Part shown: positions 1 to 5,864 of the stretch, one piece after another
Layout: every line of letters begins with the position of its first letter
Position numbering within the stretch: the first letter of the stretch is position 1
Source of the DNA: Actinomycetota bacterium
Lineage (GTDB): Bacteria; Actinomycetota; Acidimicrobiia; Spongiisociales; ZC4RG35
Assembly: GCA_022615295.1 (NCBI GenBank)
Contig: JAKEHF010000226.1
Span: forward strand, 1 to 7,814
Direction of reading: 5' to 3'
DNA: 7,814 nucleotides
Notes under the pieces: model-generated
The model's input: only the letters and a program-made list of their open reading frames with translations
Databases searched by the model: none
Told to the model about the DNA's origin: nothing
Position numbers and translations under genes: made by a program

Positions 1-54
1 AGGTCACCACCCAAGAAACACCCGCACTCCCCGCCGCCTAACCTGGCCGAGAGA

Positions 55-90
55 CGCTGAGAGCCACACCCTCATTTACACCTCTCAGCG
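55..90. repeat. 9-bp perfect inverted repeat, long loop
   Basis: CGCTGAGAG at 55-63 is the exact reverse complement of CTCTCAGCG at 82-90, separated by an 18-base loop. No T-run follows on either strand, so it is a poor intrinsic terminator. It lies downstream of the leftward secreted-protein gene and could be a weak transcript end or a protein-binding site. Apart from this repeat I see nothing convincing in bases 1-175: no open frame there has a ribosome binding site or a recognisable product. Confidence 0.35.
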
Positions 91-223
91 GGACGCCGCC
101 GACACGGAGCTGACACAACAGAATGGATCCACTCCTGGCCACGACTGCTCCGACCCCGAGGGCCTTCCGCCGCTGTCAGTCGTTGACGTAGCCGTCGCAG
201 TTGGCAAAGTCACCCACCGAGCC

Positions 224-478
224 CTATAACCGGATCACCTCCTCGCCTTGCCGCATCCCCGGCTGGCCGAGATGAACATTGACGTGGAGCGGGTGACGCC
301 GGTTCTCCGCGAACTCGTCGGCGTGGGGCAGGGAAACTTCGTTCTCCCCCCCTGCCGCCGCCAGGATCACACAACTCCCAGCTCCGGTCATACGGACGTG
401 GGTGTGGTCGGCCATAGCCGGTGTGGCCACGGCGGCCACGGATACCACGGCCACCAAGGCAACGATGATTCGACGCAT
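224..478 (-). CDS. small secreted His-rich protein, 84 aa
   Basis: The product is a short exported protein of unknown function. Residues 1-23 form a classic signal peptide: MRR, a hydrophobic Val/Ala core, and an A-x-A site ending AMA before Asp24. The mature part is about 61 residues with six histidines (25, 27, 52, 62, 65, 69), one cysteine (36) and a distinctive HPLHVNVHLGQPG segment, so metal binding is possible but unproven. The start at 478 is chosen because AAAAGGAG sits 5 bases upstream; a frame 20 codons longer exists but would bury the signal peptide. The gene ends in TAG, yet the same frame continues for 15 more sense codons to a TGA at 176-178 and gains a second cysteine (see findings). 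It lies 158 bp downstream of the amt-linked microprotein on the same strand and may have its own promoter. I recognise no named family; the call as a real secreted protein is firm. Confidence 0.8.
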   Translation of the reverse strand: MRRIIVALVAVVSVAAVATPAMADHTHVRMTGAGSCVILAAAGGENEVSLPHADEFAENRRHPLHVNVHLGQPGMRQGEEVIRL

Positions 479-483
479 GGGCT

Positions 484-491
484 CTCCTTTT
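484..491 (-). promoter_or_regulatory. ribosome binding site of the secreted His-rich protein
   Basis: On the minus strand AAAAGGAG lies 5 bases before the ATG at 476-478. It fixes that start over the upstream in-frame ATG at 538. Confidence 0.75.
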
Positions 492-572
492 CTATTGCCC
501 ACATCTACAGACGAACCACCACGGCCTGCGGGTGACACACAACGACGACGGAGAGCGAGCCCTCATCGTTCT

Positions 573-606
573 GTGAAGATCCGCTGGGGCTATATACGTG
601 AAGATC
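573..606 (-). promoter_or_regulatory. direct repeats flanking a TATATA element
   Basis: GTGAAGATC occurs at 573-581 and again at 598-606, 25 bases apart start to start. The second copy is part of the 10-bp palindrome GAAGATCTTC (600-609). Between the copies is TATATA (591-596), an unusually AT-rich patch for this sequence. It lies in the gap between the microprotein and the secreted-protein gene and could be a -10 element with a repeat operator for the latter. I see no convincing -35 hexamer, so the promoter reading is tentative. Confidence 0.3.
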
Positions 607-636
607 TTCCGAGAACGTGGATCGCGGCTTGTGTGA

Positions 637-729
637 CTAGTCCTCGTCCTTGCGACCGATGAGACGCTTGGGCAGGATCACGAACACCACGAACATCGCG
701 ACAAAGGCGAGGATCGCTGCGTACTCCAT
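637..729 (-). CDS. amt-linked single-TM microprotein, 30 aa
   Basis: This small gene encodes a 30-residue membrane protein. An acidic start (MEY) is followed by one hydrophobic helix, about residues 4-19, rich in Val, Phe, Ala and Met, then Pro20-Lys21-Arg22 and a charged tail ending RKDED. The positive-inside rule predicts the N-terminus outside and the tail in the cytoplasm. The start is well supported: AAAGGAG lies 6 bases before the ATG, and the ATG begins 15 bases after the amt stop, so the two genes are almost certainly co-transcribed. No antisense or overlapping gene explains the frame. By analogy with other tiny subunits encoded beside transporters or oxidases (KdpF, CydX, AcrZ), it may stabilise or modulate Amt. 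That is an inference from size, topology and position; I recognise no sequence family. Confidence 0.75.
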   Translation of the reverse strand: MEYAAILAFVAMFVVFVILPKRLIGRKDED

Positions 730-735
730 CTGTCT

Positions 736-742
736 CTCCTTT
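736..742 (-). promoter_or_regulatory. ribosome binding site of the microprotein gene
   Basis: AAAGGAG lies between the amt TGA (745-747) and the microprotein ATG (727-729), with 6 bases to the ATG. It is better placed than the site of amt itself, which has 11 bases of spacing. It is the main evidence that the 30-codon frame is translated. Confidence 0.75.
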
Positions 743-744
743 CC

Positions 745-2100
745 TCAGGCGTTCTCGTACACGTATCCCGGTTGGACGAACTCGGTGACGTCGAGACCGG
801 CGACCTCGTCGCTCTCGGCCACCCGCAACCCGGTGGTCGCCCGGAGGATGCCGAACACGACCACCGAGGCCAGCCCCGACCAGACGACGACCACCGCCAT
901 CGAGACCAGCTGTGCCACGAAGGTGTCGACCCCACCGGCGACCAGACCGGCCACTTCCAGGTAGTCGCCGTTGGCGAATATCCCCAGAGCGAGGAGACCC
1001 CAGAGACCACATACCCCGTGGCATGCGACGGCCCACACCGGGTCGTCCACCTTGAAGACCCGCTCGAGGAGGCCGGCGCTCCAGATCACGAGGAGACCGG
1101 CGACGGCGCCGATGACGATCGCCGCCCAAAAGTCGACAAACGCACAGCCGGCCGTGATTCCGACGAGCCCGGCGATGATCCCAGAGCAGGTCACCGCCAC
1201 GTCCGCCTTTCCCGTCTGCACCAATCGGTAGTAGTAGGCGACGACACCACCCGTGATCCCCGCGAGGAAGGTGTTGACCGCGATGACGGCGATCCGGGGG
1301 TCGTTGCCGTTCAACGTCGAGCCGGGGTTGAACCCGAACCAGCCGACGAAGAGGATCATGGTCCCCAACACGACGTAGCCCATGTTGTGCCCGGGAAGGG
1401 ACCGGGCCTTGCCCGCGGCGTCGAACTTCCCGGTGCGGGGGCCCACCATCTTGGCCCCCACGAAGGCGGCAACCCCACCCACGGCATGGACCACGCCCGA
1501 GCCTGCGAAGTCCCAGGCGCCGAGTTGGGCCAGCCACCCTCCGCCCCACACCCAGTGGCCATAGATCGGGTAGACGATGGCCGAGATGAGGAAGGAGTAG
1601 GCCATGTAGGCGTCGAGACGGGTCCGCTCCGCCACGGCACCCGAGACGATGGTGGCTGCGGTGGCGGCGAACACCATCTGGAAGAACCAGAGGAGGGCGG
1701 TGTTGGCCGAGCCGGCGTCGCCGGACAGGAAGAACCCCGACGACCCGAAGAAGTCGTTTCCGGTGTCGAGACCCGGCGCCAGGGCGGAGCCGCCGAACAT
1801 CAAGGCGAACCCGAACGCCCAGTAGGCGAGACCACACATGCAGAAGTCCATGAGGTTCTTCATGAACACCGCACCGGCGTTGCGGGACCGGGTCGAGCCC
1901 GCCTCGAGCAGGGCAAACCCCGCCTGCATGAAGAAGACGAGCACACCGGCGAACATCACCCAGACGAAGCTGATGCTCGAGGCCAGGCTCTCCACCGTGG
2001 GGCCCTCCTGAGCGACCGCCATCCCGGTGGGGATCATGCCCAACAGAAGGAGCACGAAGGCGGTCCACAAACGACGGGACCTCAACCATCTCCTCGTCAT
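745..2100 (-). CDS. amt: Amt/MEP/Rh-family ammonium transporter
   Basis: The product is an 451-residue ammonium channel/transporter of the cytoplasmic membrane that brings in NH4+/NH3 for assimilation. A cleavable signal-like segment (about 11-30, ending AMAVA) is followed by about 11 hydrophobic helices. The pore signature is complete compared with E. coli AmtB: outer-gate Phe144 in FQMVF, Trp residues of GHWVWGGGW (181-189), the recruitment Asp197 in WDFAG, twin pore histidines His205 (VVHAVGG) and His361 (ACHGVCG), and the WFGFN inner-gate motif (254-258). The cytoplasmic tail (about 423-451) has the usual form VAESDEVAGLD, the part that contacts GlnK in relatives. No glnK or glnD is present in the window. 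The ATG at 2100 has AAAGGAG 11 bases upstream. The gene starts 110 bp after the phosphofructokinase stop, with a GlnR-like site in between. A 30-aa membrane protein follows directly. Confidence 0.96.
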   Translation of the reverse strand: MTRRWLRSRRLWTAFVLLLLGMIPTGMAVAQEGPTVESLASSISFVWVMFAGVLVFFMQAGFALLEAGSTRSRNAGAVFMKNLMDFCMCGLAYWAFGFALMFGGSALAPGLDTGNDFFGSSGFFLSGDAGSANTALLWFFQMVFAATAATIVSGAVAERTRLDAYMAYSFLISAIVYPIYGHWVWGGGWLAQLGAWDFAGSGVVHAVGGVAAFVGAKMVGPRTGKFDAAGKARSLPGHNMGYVVLGTMILFVGWFGFNPGSTLNGNDPRIAVIAVNTFLAGITGGVVAYYYRLVQTGKADVAVTCSGIIAGLVGITAGCAFVDFWAAIVIGAVAGLLVIWSAGLLERVFKVDDPVWAVACHGVCGLWGLLALGIFANGDYLEVAGLVAGGVDTFVAQLVSMAVVVVWSGLASVVVFGILRATTGLRVAESDEVAGLDVTEFVQPGYVYENA

Positions 2101-2151
2101 CGCTCGATCCACTCCTTTGACCGGATTGGCGGGGCAGGCTGGGCCTGGAAT

Positions 2152-2189
2152 GTTTCGAGGTGAATGACGGTGTATGAACACCGTGTTAC
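2152..2189 (-). promoter_or_regulatory. possible GlnR-type nitrogen-control box upstream of amt
   Basis: Read on the minus strand, this stretch has four 5-mers at 6-base spacing: GTAAC (2185-2189), TTCAT (2174-2178), TCATT (2163-2167) and GAAAC (2152-2156). Actinobacterial GlnR boxes follow GTnAC-n6-GAAAC repeated with n6 between the units. The first and last elements match exactly and in phase; the two middle ones are poor. It is centred about 70 bp before the amt ATG, and amt is a classic GlnR target in Streptomyces and Mycobacterium. The assignment is inferred from spacing and context. No other consensus promoter elements are evident. Confidence 0.4.
2167..2184. repeat. 7-bp inverted repeat upstream of amt
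   Basis: ACGGTGT (2167-2173) and ACACCGT (2178-2184) are perfect reverse complements around ATGA. The dyad lies inside the GlnR-like region. It may be an operator for a dimeric regulator competing with, or replacing, the GlnR interpretation. Confidence 0.35.
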
Positions 2190-2204
2190 ATGATCCGCGG
2201 GGTG

Positions 2205-2218
2205 TCGCCGTCAGGCGA
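2205..2218 (-). terminator. small hairpin over the phosphofructokinase stop codon
   Basis: TCGCC (2205-2209) pairs with GGCGA (2214-2218), with a 4-base loop that contains most of the TGA stop (2211-2213). It has no T-run and only a 5-bp stem, so it is at best a weak transcription pause between this gene and amt. Confidence 0.2.
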
Positions 2219-3230
2219 GAAACCAGGATGCCGTGTTGAAGAAGGCCGGGTCGAGGGGCCGAGGGTTCGAGCAGGCGTCCTCGAGGTCGACGGTGACGAT
2301 CTCGTCTCCGCGGACCGCCACCATCACCTCGCTTCTCCCCTCGATGGCCAGCTCGGCCGCCCTCACCCCGAACCTGGTGCCCAGTATTCGGTCGAAGGCG
2401 TTTGGAATGCCCCCACGCTGCAAATAGCCGAGGGTCATCACCCGGGTCTCGAAGTGGGTCATCTGCTCCACCGCCAGTGCAACCTCGTCGCCCACCCCGC
2501 CCAGCCGCTGGAAGCCGAATTGATCCGCACCCCGGGTCCGAATCTCGCCACCCGGGCCCGGGGCCCCCTCGGCCACCACGACCACCGAGTAGTCGGGACC
2601 GCTCCGGTGACGTCTCATCAGCCGGGCGGCAAGGTCCTTGTAGTCGATGGGCTCTTCGGGCACCAGGATCGCCTCGGCCCCACCCGCCATCCCTGCGTAG
2701 GCGGCGATCCACCCGGCGGAGCGGCCCATGACCTCGACCACCATCACCCGGTTGTGGGACTCCGCCGTCGTAGTGAGGCGGTCGATGGCATCCACCACGA
2801 TCTGGACCGCCGTGTGGAATCCCAGGGTCACGTCGGTCCCTCCGATGTCGTTGTCGATGGTCTTGGGGATGCCCACCACCCGGAGCCCTTCTGAGCTGAG
2901 ACGAGCCGCGGTGCGCAGCGACCCGTCCCCACCGATGACGACGAGGGTCTCGATGCCGGCGGCCTCGACCGTGGCCTCGACGGAGGCGTAGCCGTCCCCG
3001 TGGACAAAGGGGTCCTTGCGAGACGTTCCCAGGATGGTGCCCCCACGTCGGACGATCCCCCTGACGTCGTCCCTGGTCAGCGTGCGGAACCTACCGTCGA
3101 TCAGACCCTCCCAACCGTCCTCGACACCGATGACGTCGACCCCACCCGCGATCGCCCGGACCACCACCCCCCGGATGGCGGCGTTCAACCCCGGACAGTC
3201 GCCGCCACCGGTCATGACCCCTATCGCCAC
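2211..3230 (-). CDS. pfkA: 6-phosphofructokinase (group III type)
   Basis: This 339-residue cytoplasmic enzyme phosphorylates fructose 6-phosphate to fructose 1,6-bisphosphate in glycolysis. Family motifs occur in order: TGGGDCPGLNAAIRG (7-21) at the nucleotide loop, GTSRK (68-72), GGDGS (100-104), PKTIDND (122-128) with the catalytic base Asp126, MGRSAGW (168-174) for sugar-phosphate binding, EGA (221-223) and GYLQRGG (268-274). The phosphoryl-donor determinants are Gly103 and Lys123. Gly at the first position (E. coli Gly104) points to ATP; Asp there marks PPi enzymes. Lys at the second is shared by the PPi-dependent and group III mixed-substrate families. An ATP-using group III enzyme like that of Streptomyces is therefore most likely. 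The start is a GTG at 3230 with no clear Shine-Dalgarno; an in-frame TAG four codons upstream (3240-3242) excludes a much longer protein. A hairpin at 3290-3307 separates it from the upstream gene pair. Confidence 0.95.
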   Translation of the reverse strand: MAIGVMTGGGDCPGLNAAIRGVVVRAIAGGVDVIGVEDGWEGLIDGRFRTLTRDDVRGIVRRGGTILGTSRKDPFVHGDGYASVEATVEAAGIETLVVIGGDGSLRTAARLSSEGLRVVGIPKTIDNDIGGTDVTLGFHTAVQIVVDAIDRLTTTAESHNRVMVVEVMGRSAGWIAAYAGMAGGAEAILVPEEPIDYKDLAARLMRRHRSGPDYSVVVVAEGAPGPGGEIRTRGADQFGFQRLGGVGDEVALAVEQMTHFETRVMTLGYLQRGGIPNAFDRILGTRFGVRAAELAIEGRSEVMVAVRGDEIVTVDLEDACSNPRPLDPAFFNTASWFLA

Positions 3231-3289
3231 ACCCGTTGTCTAGTCGATCGTCCCGGCGAGGACGCTTCACGTCTCTCGAGCGGACATCA

Positions 3290-3307
3290 CCCGCCGGGTG
3301 CGGCGGG
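3290..3307 (-). terminator. GC-rich hairpin after the two-gene envelope unit
   Basis: CCCGCCG (3290-3296) and CGGCGGG (3301-3307) form a perfect 7-bp stem with a 4-base loop, starting 5 bases past the TGA of the 177-residue protein gene. A T-run is lacking, which is common in high-GC actinomycetes. It probably limits read-through into the phosphofructokinase gene. Confidence 0.45.
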
Positions 3308-3312
3308 CTAAC

Positions 3313-3846
3313 TCAGCGGCACTGGCCCATCCAGTAAATCAGACCGTCAAAATAGGCAAACGAGCCCTCCGATTCGAAGGTCTGGCCCTGGAAGATGAAT
3401 CGGATCGGTGCAGTGAACACGTCGGCGACTGGCAGATCGCCCGCAGGCGTCTCCACCTGCTGTTCGCCGACGGGCCCGGGCTCCCCCGTCAGCTCGTACT
3501 CCTCCAACACCAAGATCTCCCTGTCAACCCATGCCCGGCAAAGCGCGTCGCCAAAACCTGCGATCACCTGTGGATGCAGTCGCGAGAACACGAAGCCGAG
3601 ATCGTCGGCGTCCAACGCGGCGCGGAACCGGTCGACGAACTCGGTCAGGGTCTCGAGCGCGACGGTCGTCGTCGTGGTCGATTGCAGCGAGGTCGTCGGT
3701 GTGGGAAGAGTCGTCGCCGTGGTCGACGTGGCCACCGTGGTCGTGGCCGTCGCCTCTCCTTGGGCTCCAGGGACGATGAGACCGACGATGCCACTGGCAA
3801 GCAGGGCCATACCTCCCACCGTGAGAACGAGCCCGAGCCTCCTCAC
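3313..3846 (-). CDS. membrane-anchored protein with possible NTF2-like domain, 177 aa
   Basis: I do not recognise a named family. The protein has a short basic N-terminus (VRR), one hydrophobic helix at about residues 5-27, a Thr/Ser-rich stalk (about 31-62) and a compact C-terminal domain (about 64-177). This domain begins with a helix containing FVDRFRAALDADD, followed by SRLHPQVIAGFG and Cys103, then beta-type stretches ending in YWMGQCR (Cys176). Length and pattern suggest an NTF2/SnoaL-like alpha+beta fold with one disulfide, but this is inferred. Topology predicts the domain outside the cell on a flexible stalk. The start is taken as the GTG at 3846, whose GTGA overlaps the upstream stop by 4 bases. 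There is no separate ribosome binding site, so translational coupling is likely. A much longer upstream extension of this frame only shadows the neighbouring gene. It shares the stalk style and an extracytoplasmic cysteine pair with its partner. Confidence 0.75.
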   Translation of the reverse strand: MRRLGLVLTVGGMALLASGIVGLIVPGAQGEATATTTVATSTTATTLPTPTTSLQSTTTTTVALETLTEFVDRFRAALDADDLGFVFSRLHPQVIAGFGDALCRAWVDREILVLEEYELTGEPGPVGEQQVETPAGDLPVADVFTAPIRFIFQGQTFESEGSFAYFDGLIYWMGQCR

Positions 3847-5684
3847 TGACAAGGCCCCGGGCGATGACGTTGATCGAATTCCGCCTTGGCACGGGTCGAC
3901 GTCTCGAGGGCGCTCCGGGCAAGACCCACGAGGGTGCTCACCTCCCTTTCGAACCGGGACCGAGCGAGGTCCGACTCGAGACGGAAGGGTCCGCGCCGAG
4001 GGCCGGGTCTTCGCTTCAGACCCGATACGGACACATGGAAGACCTTCTCGATACAGACCCATGTCCCCGCCCGGCACTCCCAGACGGTGAAAGGCGTGGC
4101 CGTGACCTCTTGGTAGAAGTAGGTGATACGAAGGTTGTAGAGCTGGTTCATTTGAAGCCACTCCCCGACCTTCTGGGCGACGAGGGCCCCGAGTCGGGAT
4201 GTCGCCTCCAGCATCTCGGTCACGGCTTCCTGCGGTGAGGTTGGGATGGAGACCGGGAATGACTCGGTCCCGATGTTGGGGTCGGCCCCCGCGATGTATC
4301 CGGTGATACCACCCCACACGGCTCCCGCCGTGCCCTCCACGTACTCCCCGGCGCGAAGCCCTCGTACCCCGCCGGCCACAGCAGTGCCGGCCCCGTAGGC
4401 ACCGAGGAGCGAGCCAAGTGTCCCCAACTCGTTGGCCAGACTCGAGAGATCGAGAGCCAGTACCGCCGCCTCTCCGACTTTTCGTTCCGACCCCTCCTCG
4501 ATCTCGGTGATTAGGGAGAAGTCGACGACCACATTGATGGACTGAGCGTCCCCGGCGGGACGCGACTCACGGTCGCCCTCGACACACTCTCGAGAGCCTT
4601 CCTGTGGGGTCGCGACGACGGCAGGCCCACCCGGGCCCGTTGGCCCCGGCGGTGAAGGTGGCGGAGGAGGCGGCGGTGGGGTGTGCTCGCCAACACATCT
4701 CTCGTATGCGGCCCTCGCCTCGACGGCGGCAGCCTTGAGGTCTGCCACTCTCTGCTCCCAGTCCGCGACAGACTTGGCGGCGTCGGCCTCAGCCGCCTCG
4801 GCATCGGAAATACGCCGCTGATGTGAGGCGATCAGTTCCTCGAGCCCCTCTGCGGTGACCAGGCCCTCTGCTATCTGGTGATAGGTGACCCCCCGGTCGG
4901 TTATGAACGTGCCACGAGCCGACTCCAGCTCGGCCAGCTCGGCCTTGACGTCCTTAGTCAGGTCGCGTCGTCGCTCCAACTCCTGGCGGGCCTTCTCGAG
5001 CGACTCCGCGGCCAACCGGGCGCGCGCCTCGGCGGCTTCCCAGAGCTCACGCAACCGTGCGCACGGGTCCTTCGGCCGGAGGAGGAGAATCAACCCCGGA
5101 AGAAGGAGCAGCGAGCCGAGGACGATCGCAACGATGGGCCACACAGACGTCCCCTGGGGAGTCGATGGAGCCGTGGTCACCGTCGTCGACGGAGCGACAG
5201 ACGTGGTGGGCTCCGGCATCGTGGTGGTGGAGACGCCGGTCGTTGTGGTCGACTCAACCGCAACGGGTGCCAGGGCGCTCGGATCACATGTCGTCTCATT
5301 GGAATCGACCGTGAACTGGGTCTCGTCCAGGGGCATCACCGGGTTTCGTTCGTTGTCGACCTCCACGTACACATCGGTGACGTTGTGGGGACCGAACTGG
5401 TAGAGCGGCCCATAGGCGGTGCCCACGCCTGTGTCATCGATGGGCCCGCTCCCCTGCTGATCCCCCGATGCCCCGGTGTACTCGAAGAAGAGCTCCATAC
5501 CCCCGAGGTCGGGTGGGAGTCTGATGATCAGCCCCACAATCGAGGGTGCGCCATCGATCGGCTGATCGGGAAAGTGATCGATCTCGAGGCAATATCCGCC
5601 GCGCGTGATCACACCGATCGGAGCACCCCAGTTGGGTAGGCCGACGATGAGGAGGATCACCGCCAGCGAGCGCCCGAGCCTCAT
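3843..5684 (-). CDS. large membrane protein: secreted domain, TM, coiled coil, polyproline, unknown C-domain
   Basis: This 613-residue protein of unknown function has a modular layout. Residues 1 to about 22 are a signal peptide. An extracellular, probably beta-rich domain follows with cysteines 32 and 133, then a Thr/Ser/Pro stalk (about 142-180) and one strong TM helix (about 181-203). After that come a long Ala/Glu/Arg coiled coil (about 207-329, bounded by Cys208 and Cys330, broken near 260-270), a polyproline tract (336-347) and a C-terminal domain. The C-domain holds a Gly/Ala-rich stretch (about 421-466), a CxxxxxxC pair (537, 544) and a charged tail. With a cleaved signal peptide, the coiled coil and C-domain would be cytoplasmic. 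The ATG at 5684 is chosen for the signal peptide although it lacks a Shine-Dalgarno; a GTG at 5741 would add 19 residues. A TAGAAT element lies upstream at 5777-5782. The stop overlaps the next gene by 4 bases, so the two probably work together, perhaps as an envelope-spanning sensor or scaffold. Confidence 0.8.
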   Translation of the reverse strand: MRLGRSLAVILLIVGLPNWGAPIGVITRGGYCLEIDHFPDQPIDGAPSIVGLIIRLPPDLGGMELFFEYTGASGDQQGSGPIDDTGVGTAYGPLYQFGPHNVTDVYVEVDNERNPVMPLDETQFTVDSNETTCDPSALAPVAVESTTTTGVSTTTMPEPTTSVAPSTTVTTAPSTPQGTSVWPIVAIVLGSLLLLPGLILLLRPKDPCARLRELWEAAEARARLAAESLEKARQELERRRDLTKDVKAELAELESARGTFITDRGVTYHQIAEGLVTAEGLEELIASHQRRISDAEAAEADAAKSVADWEQRVADLKAAAVEARAAYERCVGEHTPPPPPPPPSPPGPTGPGGPAVVATPQEGSRECVEGDRESRPAGDAQSINVVVDFSLITEIEEGSERKVGEAAVLALDLSSLANELGTLGSLLGAYGAGTAVAGGVRGLRAGEYVEGTAGAVWGGITGYIAGADPNIGTESFPVSIPTSPQEAVTEMLEATSRLGALVAQKVGEWLQMNQLYNLRITYFYQEVTATPFTVWECRAGTWVCIEKVFHVSVSGLKRRPGPRRGPFRLESDLARSRFEREVSTLVGLARSALETSTRAKAEFDQRHRPGPCQ

Positions 5685-5776
5685 GCTGGGGGTGAGACCG
5701 AGATAGGGACCCGAGTCTCGATGCGGTGTGTCACCGATCACCTTCTGGTGCCGGCAGGATGTCGGCAGGTTGGATG

Positions 5777-5782
5777 ATTCTA
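5777..5782 (-). promoter_or_regulatory. probable -10 element for the two-gene envelope unit
   Basis: TAGAAT on the minus strand matches the consensus TATAAT at 5 of 6 positions and fits the actinobacterial TANNNT pattern. It lies 36 bases before the GTG at 5741 and 93 bases before the ATG at 5684. No good -35 hexamer lies 16-18 bases upstream. It is in the gap after the tfoX-like gene, where a promoter for the unit would be expected. Confidence 0.4.
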
Positions 5783-5864
5783 AGGGGACGGGTCCACCCG
5801 GCCAGGGTCACTGCGGCCCCCGAAGTCACTGATCGCCACACCTGCTGTCCCCCAGGCTCTTCGA

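Noticed and set aside
123..191. Plus-strand frame of 22 codons in the left edge region
   Set aside because: It has no ribosome binding site or recognisable product, and it runs opposite the tail of the secreted-protein frame.
590..2089. Minus-strand open frame of 499 codons overlapping amt in another frame
   Set aside because: It is very rich in Arg and Gly, has no motifs, and follows the amt sequence shifted by one base. The amt frame is clearly the coding one.
772..2163. Long plus-strand open frame of 463 codons opposite amt
   Set aside because: Its residues are dominated by Gly, His, Asp, Glu and Arg with no domain pattern, and it lies wholly antisense to a transporter with complete motifs. 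It is a GC-driven shadow.
2101..2712. Upstream extension of the amt frame by 204 codons
   Set aside because: The extension runs through the phosphofructokinase gene in the wrong frame with no motifs. AAAGGAG and the signal-like N-terminus support the ATG at 2100.
3847..4317. Upstream extension of the 177-aa protein frame
   Set aside because: It overlaps the coiled-coil protein gene and reads as low-quality Arg/Pro/Gly sequence. The 4-base GTGA overlap gives a natural start.
4623..4679. Polyproline-coding tract as a possible simple repeat or slippage site
   Set aside because: The codons are mixed CCG, CCT and CCA and the tract fits the reading frame as a linker, so there is no sign of a hypervariable repeat.
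5789..5800. CGGGTCCACCCG dyad as a terminator after the tfoX-like gene
   Set aside because: It is only a short stem with a tiny loop and no T-run, and it overlaps the region expected to hold the downstream promoter. It was not listed as a feature.
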